The notes: a model not told the origin generated them from the sequence alone. Positions 41,495 to 55,046 are shown, counted from the stretch's first letter. The stretch is DNA of 64,000 nt from Euborellia annulipes (GCA_023213315.1 JAKCPI010031579.1:1-64000); one strand, 5' to 3'. A program made the numbers and translations.

Positions 41495-41755
41495 CCTCGA
41501 GCTTGGTGTAGGGATTAGCGTGCTAGCCTCATATACCAAAAGTCGTGGGTTCGGACCCCAAGCAGTCCGATGATTTTATTTAAGCCATTTGGATACCAAA
41601 TGGCTTAAAAAGAATGCCTGGACCCACAATATGTATATTAATTAACAACGGATATCGTCAAAGTCTTATATGGCCTGACCGAAAAGACTGTGTGAATGTG
41701 TGTGTGAGTGAGTGTGAATGAGAAAAAAGGGTGTGTTTTTTTATAAAAAAAAAGT
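41495..41755 (+). mobile_element. SINE S1, fullest forward copy
   Basis: Pol III A-box-like TTGGTGTAGGGATTAGCG and B box GGGTTCGGACCCC, the body AAGCCATTTGGATACC to TGCCTGGACCC, then GTCTTATATGGCC, then a TGTGTGTGAGTG tail and A-rich end. Confidence 0.85.
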
Positions 41756-41869
41756 ACTTTTATTTGTAAACGATTATTTAAAATTCTTTTGATAGTAGTC
41801 TATTGTAGACAGAAATATAAAAAAATAGCTATCTGTTTACTTTCTTATACCTATACACGTGTTATATTA

Positions 41870-42510
41870 ATAAATAGAGAAAGTATTGCGATCGTGTCAA
41901 AAAAAAAAGATTTTGATGGAAATACACGTTTTTCATTCACTAATTCTAATTAATAATTAATTCTAATTAATACCAGGGTAATCCATTATTTTTTTAAATG
42001 CTCATTAATTATGATATTTGTTTTTTCTTAAAAACACACTTTCCTCATTCACACTCACACTCACACACACATTCACACAGTCTTTTCGGCAACTCAGGCC
42101 ATATAAGACTTTCACGAGATCCGTTATTGATTATTACATATTGGGGGTCCAGGCATTCTTATTTAAGCCATTTGGTATCCAAATGGCCATTTGGTATCCA
42201 AATGGCTTAAATAAAATCATCGGACTGCCTGGGGTCCGAACCCGCGACTTTTGGTATACGAGGTTAGCACACCAAGCCCGTGGGCTAATTATGATATTCT
42301 CCATTTGGTTGAAGCACACATTATTGTATCTACTACATCGGAAATTAGAAGAAATGATTGCCTTGGTACCAATACAAATATTTTTTCCTGTTTGTTTATA
42401 AAGGATTTTGAAGAATTATACTTTCGGAAACCAATTTTACCTCGACACATCACAAAAACTTTCGATTACTGAGAATGTTGTGTGCTGTGCACAGTCACAC
42501 CTGATTTTTG
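41870..42510 (-). repeat. R1 copy, worn, interrupted by a SINE
   Basis: Begins TAGAGAAAGTATTGCGATCG and ends with a degenerate terminal hairpin near 42,462-42,505. Most of the body is replaced. Confidence 0.6.
42030..42295 (-). mobile_element. SINE S1 copy inside R1
   Basis: Complete to the head: on the minus strand GGGCTTGGTGTGCTAACC, then GCGGGTTCGGACCCC. It contains a short internal duplication of CATTTGGTATCCAAATGG (about 42,168-42,205). Confidence 0.85.
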
Positions 42511-42913
42511 TGAATTCTAATCTTAAAATAAAAATAGCACAAATACTTTTTTGAAATAGCCTTGATAGATATAGCTTTTGTTTTTATTAGGCAAATTTTG
42601 ATTGTCTCAAGGTTGGCTTTAAATTTTCATCCTCTCTTGGATGGGTAGGGAATAAATAAATCCGTAAGACGATGATCTGACGTCAGGCGCTTATTTAATT
42701 ACCAGCTGATTGAGCGGTTGGATCGTGATAGAAAAAAAAAAAAAAAAACCAATGAGAATTCCAAATTGGAAGAAGATGGGAAGTAAAATGGATCAGGGTA
42801 GTTCTAAATAAGTTAATCTAGTGGGAAATTGAATTTTTTATAAAAATTTAAAAACATCCTAATTTTTATATTATAAATACTTTAATCATTTTTTGGTTTA
42901 AGTAAGAGAATTG

Positions 42914-42944
<31 letters not shown>

Positions 42945-43617
42945 CACTCATTCTCCATTGGTTATAATAATAATTTCTCTAAAATTAATGAGATATCACG
43001 ATTCACTTCAAATGAAGTACTACTTCCAATTTAATTTTTTTTTTTTTATATATTAATTTATAACTCTATCTTGAATGAGGCCACCCTAATTATAAAACAA
43101 GACAAAAATGCAATTGGAAATATTTTATTTATTAAAATTTTTGGCTTTGTTTAATTAAGCATAAATATGCAAATTAATTTTTAAATTTTCTCATTTTTTT
43201 TTTCTACCTTTCCAAGTTTTTTTTTTTCCTCTCGACTGGATGGACAAAGCAATTCAATGATTCGCAAACTTTTTCAGACCATTTACCCCCTTCGCTCTAG
43301 TAAATCAACCCTTTTTATACTTTGATTATGAAAATTAATTATTCCTTAAAAACTTCTTTTTTAAATTTATTTACAAAAATTTTTAATTGAATGTTTATTG
43401 GGACTGAGATCTGAGATCTGAATTCAAAATTTCAAGTTGTTTTTAGTAAGATTTAATTAAACTTCGACCCTTGGTTCTCGTTGTAACATTTTGTAAATTA
43501 AAATTAAATATACAAATTTAATTTTAATTATATTTAGTCTTTAATTTCTCAAATAAATATACTCTATTAAGTTCTTTTTTTTAATACTTTATCTTACCTC
43601 TATAGGCTTATACTGTA
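42511..43617. other. AT-rich, no exon seen
   Basis: Long T runs near 42,915-42,939 and 43,027-43,036, with no supported feature. Confidence 0.5.
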
Positions 43618-44105
43618 TGTTAATATATATAGAAAGTTTTAGATTCATATCAAAAATTCGATGACGAGATTTGATGGATCTTCACGTTTTGAGGTCCCTT
43701 GAATTCAAAAAAGTGGCTTTCGCAACATGGTCTGTCTGTCTGTCTATGTGTCTGTGAACAAAATTTCTTAACAACGTTAAGAGCTACCAGGCTGAAGTTA
43801 GGCAAAGTACTATATAGTATTTTACTGATGTACTTTTTCAGTTTTTTTTAGATTTTCTCAAAATTCGCTCTAAGGATTTTGATTAAAATTCAAAAATCAA
43901 TTATTTTTTAGATGCCCTTTCAAATGTATATTCTCATTTTGCTCACAAAATTGTTTGAAGACTACTTTACTCTTGCACTTCATAGAAAAGATAAGAGAAA
44001 TGGTGGTATCAAAGGTGGAAATAAAAAATCTACCATACTGTCGGAAACTAATTATATGTCTACACAAAAAATCTGGTGCGACCAGTCACACCAGATTTGT
44101 TAGAA
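43618..44105 (-). repeat. R1 copy, nearly complete but shortened
   Basis: From ATATATAGAAAGTTTTAGATT to CAGTCACACCAGATTTG. The central GGACGTGACACGAAGC block is missing. Confidence 0.8.
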
Positions 44106-45740
44106 TACTTTCTTAAACTGCTTAAACAATTTTTCATTTGATCTTTTTTTCCTTATTCTTTTCAAGGCCTTTTTTCATTTCCTTTTTATGTATGACATTT
44201 GAAAGTAGAAGGGACTAATTTAGGCAACAGTAACCTTTGCTCCTATTAGGCTCATTTATTTACATGACATAGAGATTGATATCAAAACAAAAGAAATTGC
44301 AAAGTGATTAGAGGCCATTAAAAAAAGCCTATTTTTTGCAGAAGATATAAATATACATGTTGAATGTCCATAATTTACATAGTTATAAATAGTTTGGGGT
44401 GCCTCCCCTTTGACTGCCCCGAGTTCAAGGTCTTTTTTACTCAAAACAAATAGAAAAATTTCATTTATTTGATAATACAAAGTCCTTTGCTTATTTCGTG
44501 CTTAAAGATTTTTGTATTTTTAATTTTTCTTTTTTTTTTCTTTAAAGCCCATTAATTACATTTTTTTTTTTTTTTTTTTTTTTCAAATCACGAGTTTAAA
44601 ATTTTTGCCAAGAAATCAAAGAAAGCCATCTCAACTTTGTTTGAGTTATGTAATAAACAACGAGTCCAAGGGTTTTTGTATTGTTTTTCTTTTTCTTTTT
44701 TCAAAAGCTCATTAGTTTTGTTATGATAAATAAAATTTTAAAAATATTAAATCATATCATTTAAAAAAAATATTTCTTAAACTAAATATTAGTTTAATAA
44801 GCTTTTCTTATTAATAAATATGTAATGAATATGATATCATAATTTTTTTTTTCCCCCACTATTATGATATCAAGTTTTTTTTGTTTTTATTAAATTTGAA
44901 TAGAGATTATCAATTATCAAAAATGTATTGACTTCCCAAACGTTTTAGGTTCTCCTAAATTTTATTTTACTTTTTTTTTATTCTGCCCGTCTAGCCAACT
45001 GCCATTGGGCTAAAAAAAATTGCAAAATATACATATATCAAAATAATATAAAGAAAACAATATTAATACAATAATAAAAATACTAAATTTTATTTAGGAT
45101 TAAAAATTCTCAATCTCTTTTGTTCTGTGTATATACTAGTTTCCTTACCCTTTTGAACGCAAAAATATTTTTATTTACTTCAACTTATGGTCCATATGAT
45201 ACAACCGGAAATGTATTTTTAATTAAAAAAAAAAGATGCTAGTTACTTTTGTTTATGCAATTTTAATTAGCCAGTTATATGCTGGCTAAATCAGTTTGTT
45301 TTTATTTAGTAGTATCAACTCTCAAAGTATTTAAATTCTAATAGGTCGTTTTCGATACCTGTTAATTCTTTCTTATCTTGATTTGTGAATTTGTTTTCTT
45401 AAAAACAGGTTGAGATTTTTAAACATATCCGGTTTCGAATTATATGTTTGAGAGAATTATAAATTTCTACTGTTCATTAGTTATCAAATTTTTTATTTTT
45501 TCAATTTTTTTGAAATAGGACATTCAAAGGCAGGCTGCAGTCAGTCCCCTCTAAATTTGTATCTCAAATTACGCGTTTTAAGGAATTTTTCGATTTTTTT
45601 AACGAAAAAAGACATTTTCTTAATAGACAGATTTTTTTCATCTAATTAAAAAATTATGATAATTAATCTAGCAAATCTTAATTATATTCGGAAAATTTAA
45701 ATTTAAAAATTGAAAAATATAAATTCCTCGCCGAACTCGT
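44106..45740. other. AT-rich, no exon seen
   Basis: T runs (44,561-44,583), no domain-bearing frame, no clear repeat boundary. Confidence 0.5.
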
Positions 45741-46045
45741 AGTAGATGAATTAAGTATGATAGAACGATTTTCTTATTCTTCTGTCCTCGCCTTTTTCCC
45801 GCGATGCGGAGCTATTTCCCTCCAACCCTACCATGCGTTTTTGGGACGGGAAGAAATAGGACAGGCCGGCCTTTCGCACGGTCTGACTCCTGTTGAAAAG
45901 AGGAAGGAAGAGACAGACATACAAAGTACTGAAGGACTGCCTGTTCCAGCTCGGGCAGCTTGTGGTCGCCATCCACCTACCCACAAGATGTGGGCCCCTG
46001 AGCAGATGGAACAATCCAATAAGGTTAAATAGAGAAAATAAACAA
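45741..46045. other. GC-richer island with open frames on both strands, unknown
   Basis: A plus-strand frame (45,757-46,032) and a minus-strand frame (46,056-45,751) overlap. Both are open because stop codons are rare in this composition. No domain is recognised and no splice signals flank it. It abuts a truncated R1 copy at 46,050. Confidence 0.3.
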
Positions 46046-46049
46046 GCGA

Positions 46050-46515
46050 TTGCCATAGGAGAAATTTATTTCCTATGAAGAACAAGAGTAAAGTGGTCTT
46101 TAGAAGATTTCAATGGCAAAATGAGAATATACATTTTAAAGAGCATCTAAAAAATAATTGATTTTTGAATTTTAAACAAATTCGTTTGAGCGAATTTTGA
46201 GAAAATAGAAAAAAACTTTAAAAGTACATCAGTAAAGTACTAGTACTCTTTGGCCGATTTTGTTCAAAAGCTTCGTGTCACGTCCCAGGACGGTATTTAA
46301 CTTAAATATAAAATTTCAACCTCCTAGCTCTTTTCGTTCTTGAGATATTTTGTTCACATACAGACAGACCATGTCGCGAAAACCACTTTTTTTTTTTTAT
46401 TCAGGAGACTTCAAAACATGTATATCCATCAAAATCTCGGCATTGAATTTTTGACATGAATCCAATACTTTCTCTCTATATATTTCATATATAGGGTAAG
46501 AGAAAGTAAAAAGGC
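46050..46515 (+). repeat. R1 copy, left end truncated
   Basis: Starts within the body (TTTCCTATGAAGAACAAGAG) and runs to the right-end hairpin and AGAGAAAGTAAAAA. Confidence 0.85.
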
Positions 46516-47745
46516 TTTCCGAATGACTATAACAGACCCTCTTAACGCTATTTCTTAGCAATAATAAGCTTTGGCTCCTTATGTATTTAAATATTATCTT
46601 TTCTCATTTTTTTGTTAATACCAGGTATAAATAGTACAATTTATTTTGTTACTGATACTTTCAGTAAATAAATCATTTTCCCAGATATTTAAATGAACTT
46701 TGCAAGTTTAACCAAATCCTTTCGATAAAAATACACTCAAATCCTCAAGTTAAATCTTTTTAGTCACTTACTGACATGCCGCTATCCATTATCGAGTTTG
46801 AGCTTGTAGAGCATCAACAGGTGAATTTTTTCAATAGAGATTCTACTAATGAAAAAAAAAATCATTTCAAATTTTTTTCGGGTAACTTTGGCTAGCAGTT
46901 CAGTCTGGAATGTTTATTTACTGTACTTATATTGTGATATAATATTTAGAAATGATGTGAAATAATTACTCTTGCATTGAAATATCATTTGAAAGGATAT
47001 AATTAGCATTGCTTAAATAGTTTTGAATCTGGGAATGGTCAAATAGAATGTCTAAATAGTTGATTGCCATTTAAAAAGTAAAACATAAAGGAAAAGGAAT
47101 TTAGAGATGGGATATTAAACATGAATATGCAGGTAGATTCTTTTCTCTCTTTGAATCTCCTTATGTAGAAATCATAAAAGAAGACATTTTCTAAGATGGA
47201 GACAACCCGAAAATAGCCTTAAAAAAAATGGAAGGTAGGGTTTGTTTCAGATTATTCTTTGAAAATTTTAAAAAGCTTCTTTATCTGGGATTATTTTTTG
47301 ACAAAATAATTGGCTACATGATTCAAATAGACATAATTCCTAAAAGAAAATTTGCAAAAGATTTTTGGACACTTTTCTTTAATTTGTTTGTTATTCTGAG
47401 TTAGGTAAGGTTGACAAAGTGTATGTGAAGAATGTTAGCTTTGCAGTTAGATCCTTCATATATGTAGAATTTATTTTTATTTTAAACGGAAAGAAAGAAG
47501 GTCTCTCGGATTGAAGATTTTTGCGAAGACTGATACAACTTTCCAAAATTAAACATCCTAAGGAACATTTCTACTTAAAAAGAATTAAAAGTAGAGCTAC
47601 ACTTAGGAGGACACATGAAACTAAACTGAAATAGGAAGTTATTTAGTTAAAGAAAGAATTGTAATTTATATATTAGCGAAGCCAAAAAAAGTCCTCGGTT
47701 TCGATTCCACTAGGATCCGATTCCTAATATTTTAATATCAGGATC
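46516..47745. other. AT-rich, no exon seen
   Basis: Unique-looking sequence without coding potential or repeat signals that I can recognise. Confidence 0.5.
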
Positions 47746-47884
47746 TTTACTTTCTCTTATCTCTGTATATGTTAATATATAGAGGGAGAAAGTATTGGAA
47801 TCATGTCAAAAATTCGATATCGAGATTTTAATGGATATACACGTTTTGAGGTCAACTGCATCCAAACGCTAAGAGGTAGAAATT

Positions 47885-47965
47885 TTATATTTAAACTAGA
47901 CGCAAAGCCCCGCCTTCGGCGGGGCTTTCCGCCTAGCCAGGGGGCTGCGCCCCCTGGACCCCCTT
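47885..47965. repeat. Two strong GC hairpins
   Basis: AAAGCCCCGCC-TTCG-GCGGGGCTTT is a perfect 10-11 bp stem with a TTCG loop. CCAGGGGGC-TGC-GCCCCCTGG follows. Surroundings are very AT-rich. Probably the end of the mobile element inserted in R1. Confidence 0.75.
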
Positions 47966-47974
47966 GCTCGCCTT

Positions 47975-48768
47975 CCCTTTTCATTTTTACTTTTATATAT
48001 ATAGAGTTTATTTTAACGGTTAATTATTCGTGAACTTAAGATTTTTTGTGAATCATATCCTTTCCGGGACTCTCCCGGTACACAGACAAAAAATTTACAC
48101 CGATATTTTAGAATTCAAAATGTAAATAAATAAAAAATCGTAAACATGGGAAAATATTTATATTTTGTTACCATGGCAACTATTTCTCCTAATTTTTATT
48201 TTTTCTTATTTTAACGGTTAATTACTCATTAACTTATTGTTATTTGTGAAACAAAACCTGTCGGGACACTCACAAACATACACAAAAATTTCATCAAATT
48301 GGTTCAGTCGTTTAGGAGGAGTTCAGTCACATAACACGTACAGAAGAAAAAAAAGGCGGCAGGGCCCCCTTCCCTTTTCATTTTTATATATAGAGATTAT
48401 TTTAACGGTTAATTATTCATGAACTTAAGATTTTTTGTGAATCATATCCTTTCCGGGACTCTCCCGGTACACAGACAAAAAATTTTACGCCGATATTTTA
48501 GAATTCAAAATGTAAATAAATAAAAAAAATCGTAAACATGGGTAAATATTTATATTTTGTTACCATGGCAACTATTTCTCCTAATTTTTATTTTTTTCTT
48601 ATTTTAACGGTTAATTACTCATTAACTTATTGTTATTTGTGAAACAAAACCTGTCCGGGACTCTCACAAACATACACAGAAAATTTCATCATAATTGGTT
48701 CAGTCGTTTAGGAGGAGTTCAGTCACATACACACGTACAGAAGAATTATATATATAAAGATTAGGCAC
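47975..48768. repeat. Direct tandem duplication, unit about 390 bp
   Basis: The two units (about 47,970-48,365 and 48,368-48,768) both run from CTTCCCTTTTCATTTTTA through TTTAACGGTTAATTA, CCGGGACTCTCCCGG, TTACCATGGCAAC, to GGTTCAGTCGTTTAGGAGGA. The latter is a typical arthropod repeat tail word. Differences are few. Confidence 0.85.
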
Positions 48769-49205
48769 TCCCCTGTGGCGTGAAAATAAACTTTTAATCA
48801 AAATCGGCCAAAAAGTACTAGTACTTTATTGATGTACTTTTTCTATTTTTTTTTTCGATTTTCTCAAAATTCGCTCCAACTATTTTGATTAAAATTCAAA
48901 AATCAATTATTTTTTAGATGCTCTTTAAAATATATATTCTCATCTTGCCCTTGAAATCTTTTGAAGACCACTTTACTCTTGTACTTGATAGGGAAGATAG
49001 GAGAAATGGTTGCCATGGTAACAAAATATAAATATTTTCCCACGTTTATAAATTTGACACCTTAATAACCTCTAATATATTGGCTGAAACTAAATACATG
49101 TCGACACAAAAAATCTGGTGTAACAAGCACAGAACACAACTTTCGTTTACCGAAGGTACGAGAAAGTTCTGTGCTGTGCGACCAGTCACTCCAGATTTTT
49201 TAATA

Positions 49206-50125
49206 AATAAGTTCACAACCATTGATTGGGTAATTGAAAATCTTTATTAATTTTTAAGGAAATAAATAAGTTATCAGAAAGGAAAAGGAAATATTCTCTA
49301 CAAAAATAGATTATCGGAATTTACTTTTTATTATTAATAATCTACTTTCAAATTATCAATAATTAACAATACATTATTTTTATTTTCTTTGCATTTTACA
49401 GACAAATGCATATTTATCCTGTTTAAACATATTTTCGGGGAAGAAATTAGATTATTAGGTATTGATTTAATTTTGAACTGTTCTTATGCATACTAGATTC
49501 TCAAATTTGGAAAAGCCAAGCTCTGCAAAATTTAATTAAATCATTAAACTTTAATCTTCTTGTTTGAATAATTCCTATTTTTGGCTGAAATTTTTATAAA
49601 AAAAAAAAAAATTTTATAGAAGATAACGCGATATGGTCTTTTTTCTACTACCATGACGAAAACCACAATATTCCTTTAGGATTCAAATTACAACTAAATT
49701 TTTTTCTTGTCTGCAATTTTTTTTTTGTTTTAGCCCAAAGCTCTTAAGATCAACTGCGTCCAAACACGCGATCATAATATATATCAAACCATGTTCGATA
49801 AAAAAAAAAAAAATTAATTTCGACTATATTTTTATTTATTTATTTATTCTGTCAGTTTGTTATATGGATTCCAATTTTGATGGGTATCTTAATTAACCTA
49901 ACAATATAATCTCCAAAATCTTCTTTGAATGTTTAATCGATTTTTAGTTGATCCCATATGAAGGTTATTAGTTTTAAATTGAATGCGAAAGAAGAAAAAT
50001 TTTAATTTAAACAAAGATGAAACAGCAAATTTATGAGGAATTTTTTTTAACACGTTTCATGAATAAGCTTAGCTAATGAGAGCTCAAAAGTCTCTTATTT
50101 TGAGAAAAACTCACCTAAAAAAACT
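49206..50125. other. AT-rich, no exon seen
   Basis: No supported feature. Confidence 0.5.
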
Positions 50126-50439
50126 CTAAAAAGATTCCGCGGGCGGGCTTTGCAGGCCATGAAAAAATTACGGGCGGGTAGCAAGCCTAAATAAACGGGT
50201 TCGGTTGGACGGGCATGCAAATGAAATTTTATTTAAAAATTGCTAGACATTCGTTCATTCATTTACTAAATCTCGGGCGGGTATGGGCGGTTTTGAAAAA
50301 ATTCCTGGCAGGCCTGAAGAATGGTAAAAAATTACAGGCCGGGTACGGGGCGGGAAGTCAAAAAAAAACAAATACGGACACGGGCCGGTACGGGCCAAAA
50401 AAATTGGCCCGTGCAGGGCTCTATGGGAGGGTATGGAAG

Positions 50440-50845
50440 TGCGGGCAGCCAAAAATAAAACACTCTCAATTCTCTGTGAATATTCAGACGATTCGGGCAA
50501 AATTTATTTGCCCATCCCTGAACAATTCTATAGAGAGAGAGTTAAGAGTCTATAATTATACATAGTACATTAATTGATTTTATCTAGACCTATGAAAAAG
50601 GCAAATTTTAATATTATAAAAACTTTTAAACTCATATATCATCCTATTATTTAATTAAATTATTGTAATGATATTTAATGACTGGAAATATACGTAGTAG
50701 AATAAAATACCAACTATGTATAATTATAGACTTAACTCTTTCTCAATATTGTTCACTGAGGATGGGCGAATAAATTTTGCCCGAATCGTCTGAACATTCA
50801 CAAAGAATTGAAAGTATTTTTGGCTGCCGGCACTTCCACATTCTT
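50440..50845. mobile_element. Palindromic MITE with ~145-bp arms
   Basis: The arms share TTGCCCGAATCGTCTGAA (either strand) and TCTATAATTATACATAGT, with the centre near 50,640. The GGGC-rich left flank (50,135-50,420, repeated CGGGCGGGTA words) may belong to the same or a related element. Confidence 0.75.
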
Positions 50846-50869
50846 CCAAAAAACTTATTGTTGTTTTAT

Positions 50870-51570
50870 AAAAAAAGCTCACCTTCCGCCTATTTTGATC
50901 TTATATCCACCTTTAAGAAGGAAATTAGTGCAATCATACAAATCTTTGTCTTTTTCCAGTAGATTATGAGTAGAACTTTTTTTTGTCATACTGTGTCATT
51001 CTGTCTATTGGTTCCAATCTGACATGTTTAGATAATTTTTTTTTTTTAGGCTATTTCGAAATGGCTTTATCTGATCTGACCAACATTTGAAACCAAAATC
51101 TCTTTTTTCGTTCGTCTTTAGTTGTCTCAGCAATTTAAGTGTAATTTTAACAAAATTTTAAACAATTTTTATTTATCTACTCATATACGACTTGATATCT
51201 GAATTTTTTAAAATAAATTGTAATCAATTGACTGGCATCTATTATATTGACATTGTTAACACTCATGACCTCATGGCTAGAGGGCAAAAATCTTTTGAAC
51301 AATTGAATTATGTCTAGACATATAAAATGCAAAGACAACAACAATTGTTATCAAACTTTGATACATTTCCAAAACATTTTTTTTTTTTATAAATATAATA
51401 ATTTTTTGTCTATTTCCTATTTATAAATATATGACATGATATAAAGTCATATGATAGAATTTATCAATGTCTAAGATTTTCATTTTTATTTTTATTTTTT
51501 AGTTTATTAATCATTTGATAGTTATTATCACCTCTTATTTATATTTTTGAAAAAGAAAAAAAAAATTCAC
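50870..51570. other. AT-rich, no exon seen
   Basis: No supported feature. Confidence 0.5.
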
Positions 51571-51572
51571 TC

Positions 51573-51968
51573 ATAATTCTCTAAAAACAGACGTTAAAAT
51601 TAAAATAAACAAATGGGTGTTAAAAAGTGATAAAAAACAATCAGCGTTAAAAAAAAGCTATTCTCTAAACAAAATTTTAACAGCGACGTTAACATGTTGC
51701 TTTTATTTCCAAGCTATCAAAATCATAACCTTACTTTTTAAGTTAAGGACGCCATTTTTATTTTAAACACGACGTTAAAATATTAAAGGCACACCCTAGA
51801 CATGACATTAATTTATGTTAACGTTTTGGGTTTAAATTTTTTTTACAGAATATCTATTTGAGGCAAGGAAGTGATTTTGAATAGCATTCTTTAACGCTGA
51901 TTGTTTTTACATTACTTTTTAACACCTATTTGTTTATTTTAAATTTTAACGTCTGTTTTTAGAGAATA
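51573..51968. mobile_element. Foldback MITE with ~90-bp arms
   Basis: The left arm ATTCTCTAAAAACAGACGTT and the right arm AACGTCTGTTTTTAGAGAAT are perfect complements. Arms continue with ACAAATGGGTGTTAAAAAGT. The interior repeats the AACGTTA/TTAACG-type words. Confidence 0.85.
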
Positions 51969-51969
51969 G

Positions 51970-54745
51970 ACCTGATAGTTGGTTATCTAGGAAAAAAATT
52001 GTGATTTTTTAAAATTAGATAGTATTTTATAAAATTCTAATCAGTTTTTAAGACTTGAAATTTAAAACTTGTCATGTCTTTTGGAAATTTAGTTAATCAC
52101 AACTCAAAAATTTTGTTATGGTTGCAAATCTTCAGGGAAAAAAAGAACGAAACGCCTAAAAGGTAGGCAATCCAATGAGAATTAATGCTATATAAGGGTT
52201 GCATATCTTCAAGGCGAAAAACCAAAAACTATTTAAATAGCAATAAGAATATACGATATTTTTTAAGTTTAGAACAATGTTCAGTGGTGGATTTACTTAA
52301 GGGCGAAATTTTGCTAAAGCAAAAAAAGATTTTTGAATATGCTCGGAGGAAAAAAAGATAAATATAAACTTATTATTACTTTGGGCATAATAGATTTTAA
52401 AAAAAATTTATTTCCGCTTTTGGCTGCTGCAGTACAGCCTCAAACATTTTTGTTTTTACATTGATTTTTTTTTCTTTTACCTACGATTGATTTATTTTAA
52501 TGATTTTTATCCCTGATTTCCAAGAAATGTTAAGTTCCAGTAGCTTTTTAATTTCCAAATCGTTTAACGCCTTGTGTCCCGTAAATTATAAATCCTTTTT
52601 TGATAGAATTGCTATCTTACAGAAAAATGGACACTATTAGTTTAATTACCCCATTAAATAGATGTTGGAAAACTGTCTCAACCGAGACGACCTCCCATCC
52701 CTTGCTCTTTCTTTCTCTTTCTTGTTATTCTCGGCTCAGCAATCTTTTTATTTAACCACACTAAAATAGTTTTAGACATTTTTAGACCTTTGAAACTATT
52801 GTCTTCGGATAAGTACACAGACACTCTTTTGATGATTTTTTAAGGAAGATTAGAGAAAATATATTTTTTCTTTATAAATATAAAGATAACATTCTATAGA
52901 TAAATATAGAAACTTTTTTGCATTACTCTTTTGCACTTTGAACATTAACTAACTATTGTGGAATGGAAAGATAATTGTGCTTAAATTGTCATTAAAATTA
53001 ATGAATAGTAACAATAGTGACTGGAAAGGATATTATATGCAAAGGAAAAGGACAAGCCAAATAAAATGCCTATTTGGATAAAGTATCCGGTACTTAATTG
53101 ATAAATTTTTATTTTACAGAAGCCTTCGAGTGTTATAGAATTCACAATGATTATGGATTCACAAAATATAACTCTTAAGGTTGATAGATTGTGAACATGG
53201 TTTGAATAAAGTTGATATCTTTATCCATCCATTCTAATTTTATTTGCATTTGAAAACAGCATTTTTGATATGCAGCTTTAGTTGCGAAGAAAATAAATAT
53301 TTATAGTTGATATACTTTTTTAATAGTTCTCTCTCTCTCTCTTCTCTTGATGAGATAAAACATAAATGAAATTTGCATTAAACATGATTATAACTTTTTA
53401 TAGTATTTTCCATAATTTAATAACTTCAATTTTTAGGTTAAGATAATATTTACTAAAATCTAATTAAAAACAAAAAATAGAAACCTACAATAATAATCTT
53501 GTAATTAAAATTTGAATATCATCTTATCAAAAACAATTTAATAATAAAATGTATATTAGTCCCTTGGACCTGATGGGTTTTATTTTTTGGTATATTCTAA
53601 CTTTAGACCGCTGTCATATGATTATACCATCATCAAAAAGGTTGAGGAATATATTCAAAATATCACTTTTTATAAAGTACACCCGTAAAAAAAAATCTTA
53701 ATTTTAGTGTTCTTACAAATTTTCTTTGTAAATGATAACTACTTTGCATTTGCTACTAAATTTACAAATTTAAGCGTTCAAATATTGTTTACAAAAAAAA
53801 ATTTAAATTACAATTTTCTTCAAAAAATAGAGTAGGGCCTATGTATTGTAATTTTACATACAATGTATAGTCTCTCAGTCATTAGTCTCAGGATTATAGC
53901 TTAACTGCTTTATCCCCTCGGCTAATCGCCTCCTTTCAATGTATAGTAATTTTCGTTAAAAATTGTATTTTTTTTCGAAAGGAGTTTGGGAATTTTAAAA
54001 TAACCACACAATTGCACTCTAATTTTCAAATGTCATTTTAAAATTACAACACATTTTCATTCTAATTTTCAAACAGCTTTCGAAAATTACAATACATTTG
54101 TAAATGGTTTTTGCAAAGACTTACTAAATTTAGTATGTTTTTGTTTATGTAATTTGCTTCCTACACAATTGTAAAATCAACAAATTTTTTTTTTTACTTT
54201 GTAGCTTCTTGCTGATATGCATTTAACTTAAATTTGATCCAATGAATTTACTCACACTTGGTGTATAACTTCGTAACTTGTTTTAAGAGTAGAAAATAAA
54301 AGCAATTTTTTACTTTGCAAAACGAGTATTATTGATTTACTTGGCTCGTGGCTCGACTACTTTCCTCTAGTAGAGAAAAAGAGAGAAAGAGCAAACGAAT
54401 GACAGAGAAGGAAAGTGATTGTTACCAGTTGCTAGAAGAGTAGAGACGAAAGAGATAGAGAAGGATATAAATTCTCAATGAGAGAGACAGAGACAGCTTG
54501 TAATTAATTGCTTAAAATAGAAAGAGACGCATTTATAAGAGATGACTAATTAAGCCATATATGGAAAAATTTATTAATCTAAATGTGAAATTTATATTTC
54601 TACCTTGAAAAATTGAACATCACTATAGAAAATGATAATCAGAAGAGAATTCATAAAGTTAGTGTATTTTCGTTCAAAATATAGAGATAGACAAATGATA
54701 CTGCTGGATTTGCTTTAATCTTGTTTTCGTCATACTTTAGAACTT
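51970..54745. other. AT-rich, no exon seen
   Basis: A hAT-like single end CAGTGGTGGATTTAC occurs at about 52,288 with no partner found. A purine-rich stretch (54,366-54,500) has no coding frame. Short CT repeat at 53,329-53,342. Confidence 0.45.
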
Positions 54746-54753
54746 ATAACTTA

Positions 54754-55046
54754 GGTAGCGTACAAGTATTACGTAACGCAATTTGGGGGGGAGAGGGTCT
54801 CGTAAAACGTTACCATACGTTACAAGTGGAGGGAGGGGGGTTGAACAACGCGTTACGTAACTGGTATTTTAGCAACTTTCCGGTACTTTGAGCATCAAAA
54901 GTGTGATTTTTAGATAAAAATGGCCACTTGAGCGTTACGTAACGTCTAGGGAGGGGGGGTCCAGAAAAATGTTACGGCGCGTTACATGGGGGAGGGGGGA
55001 TCAAAAAATCTTCAAAAATTGCGTTACTTAATACTTGTACGCTCCC
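54754..55046. mobile_element. Harbinger-like MITE with TTA duplication
   Basis: 293 bp with ends GGTAGCGTACAAGTATTACG and AATACTTGTACGCTCCC and TTA on both sides (54,751-54,753, 55,047-55,049). The interior repeats CGTTACGTAACG-type words and G runs. Confidence 0.85.

Larger units (their letters stand above)
47748..49205 (-). repeat. R1 copy containing a 900-bp insert
   Basis: R1 starts at GTTAATATATAGAGGGAGAAAG and resumes after about 48,770 (TTAGGCACTCCCCTGTGGCG) to the terminal hairpin at 49,110-49,205. The insert begins with GC-rich hairpins and continues as a tandem duplication. Confidence 0.8.

Noticed and set aside
45751..46056. Annotating either overlapping frame as a gene
   Set aside because: Both strands are open, without homology or signals.
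47885..47910. Bacterial rho-independent terminator
   Set aside because: Shape alone; the fl anks are eukaryotic repeats and there is no bacterial gene nearby.
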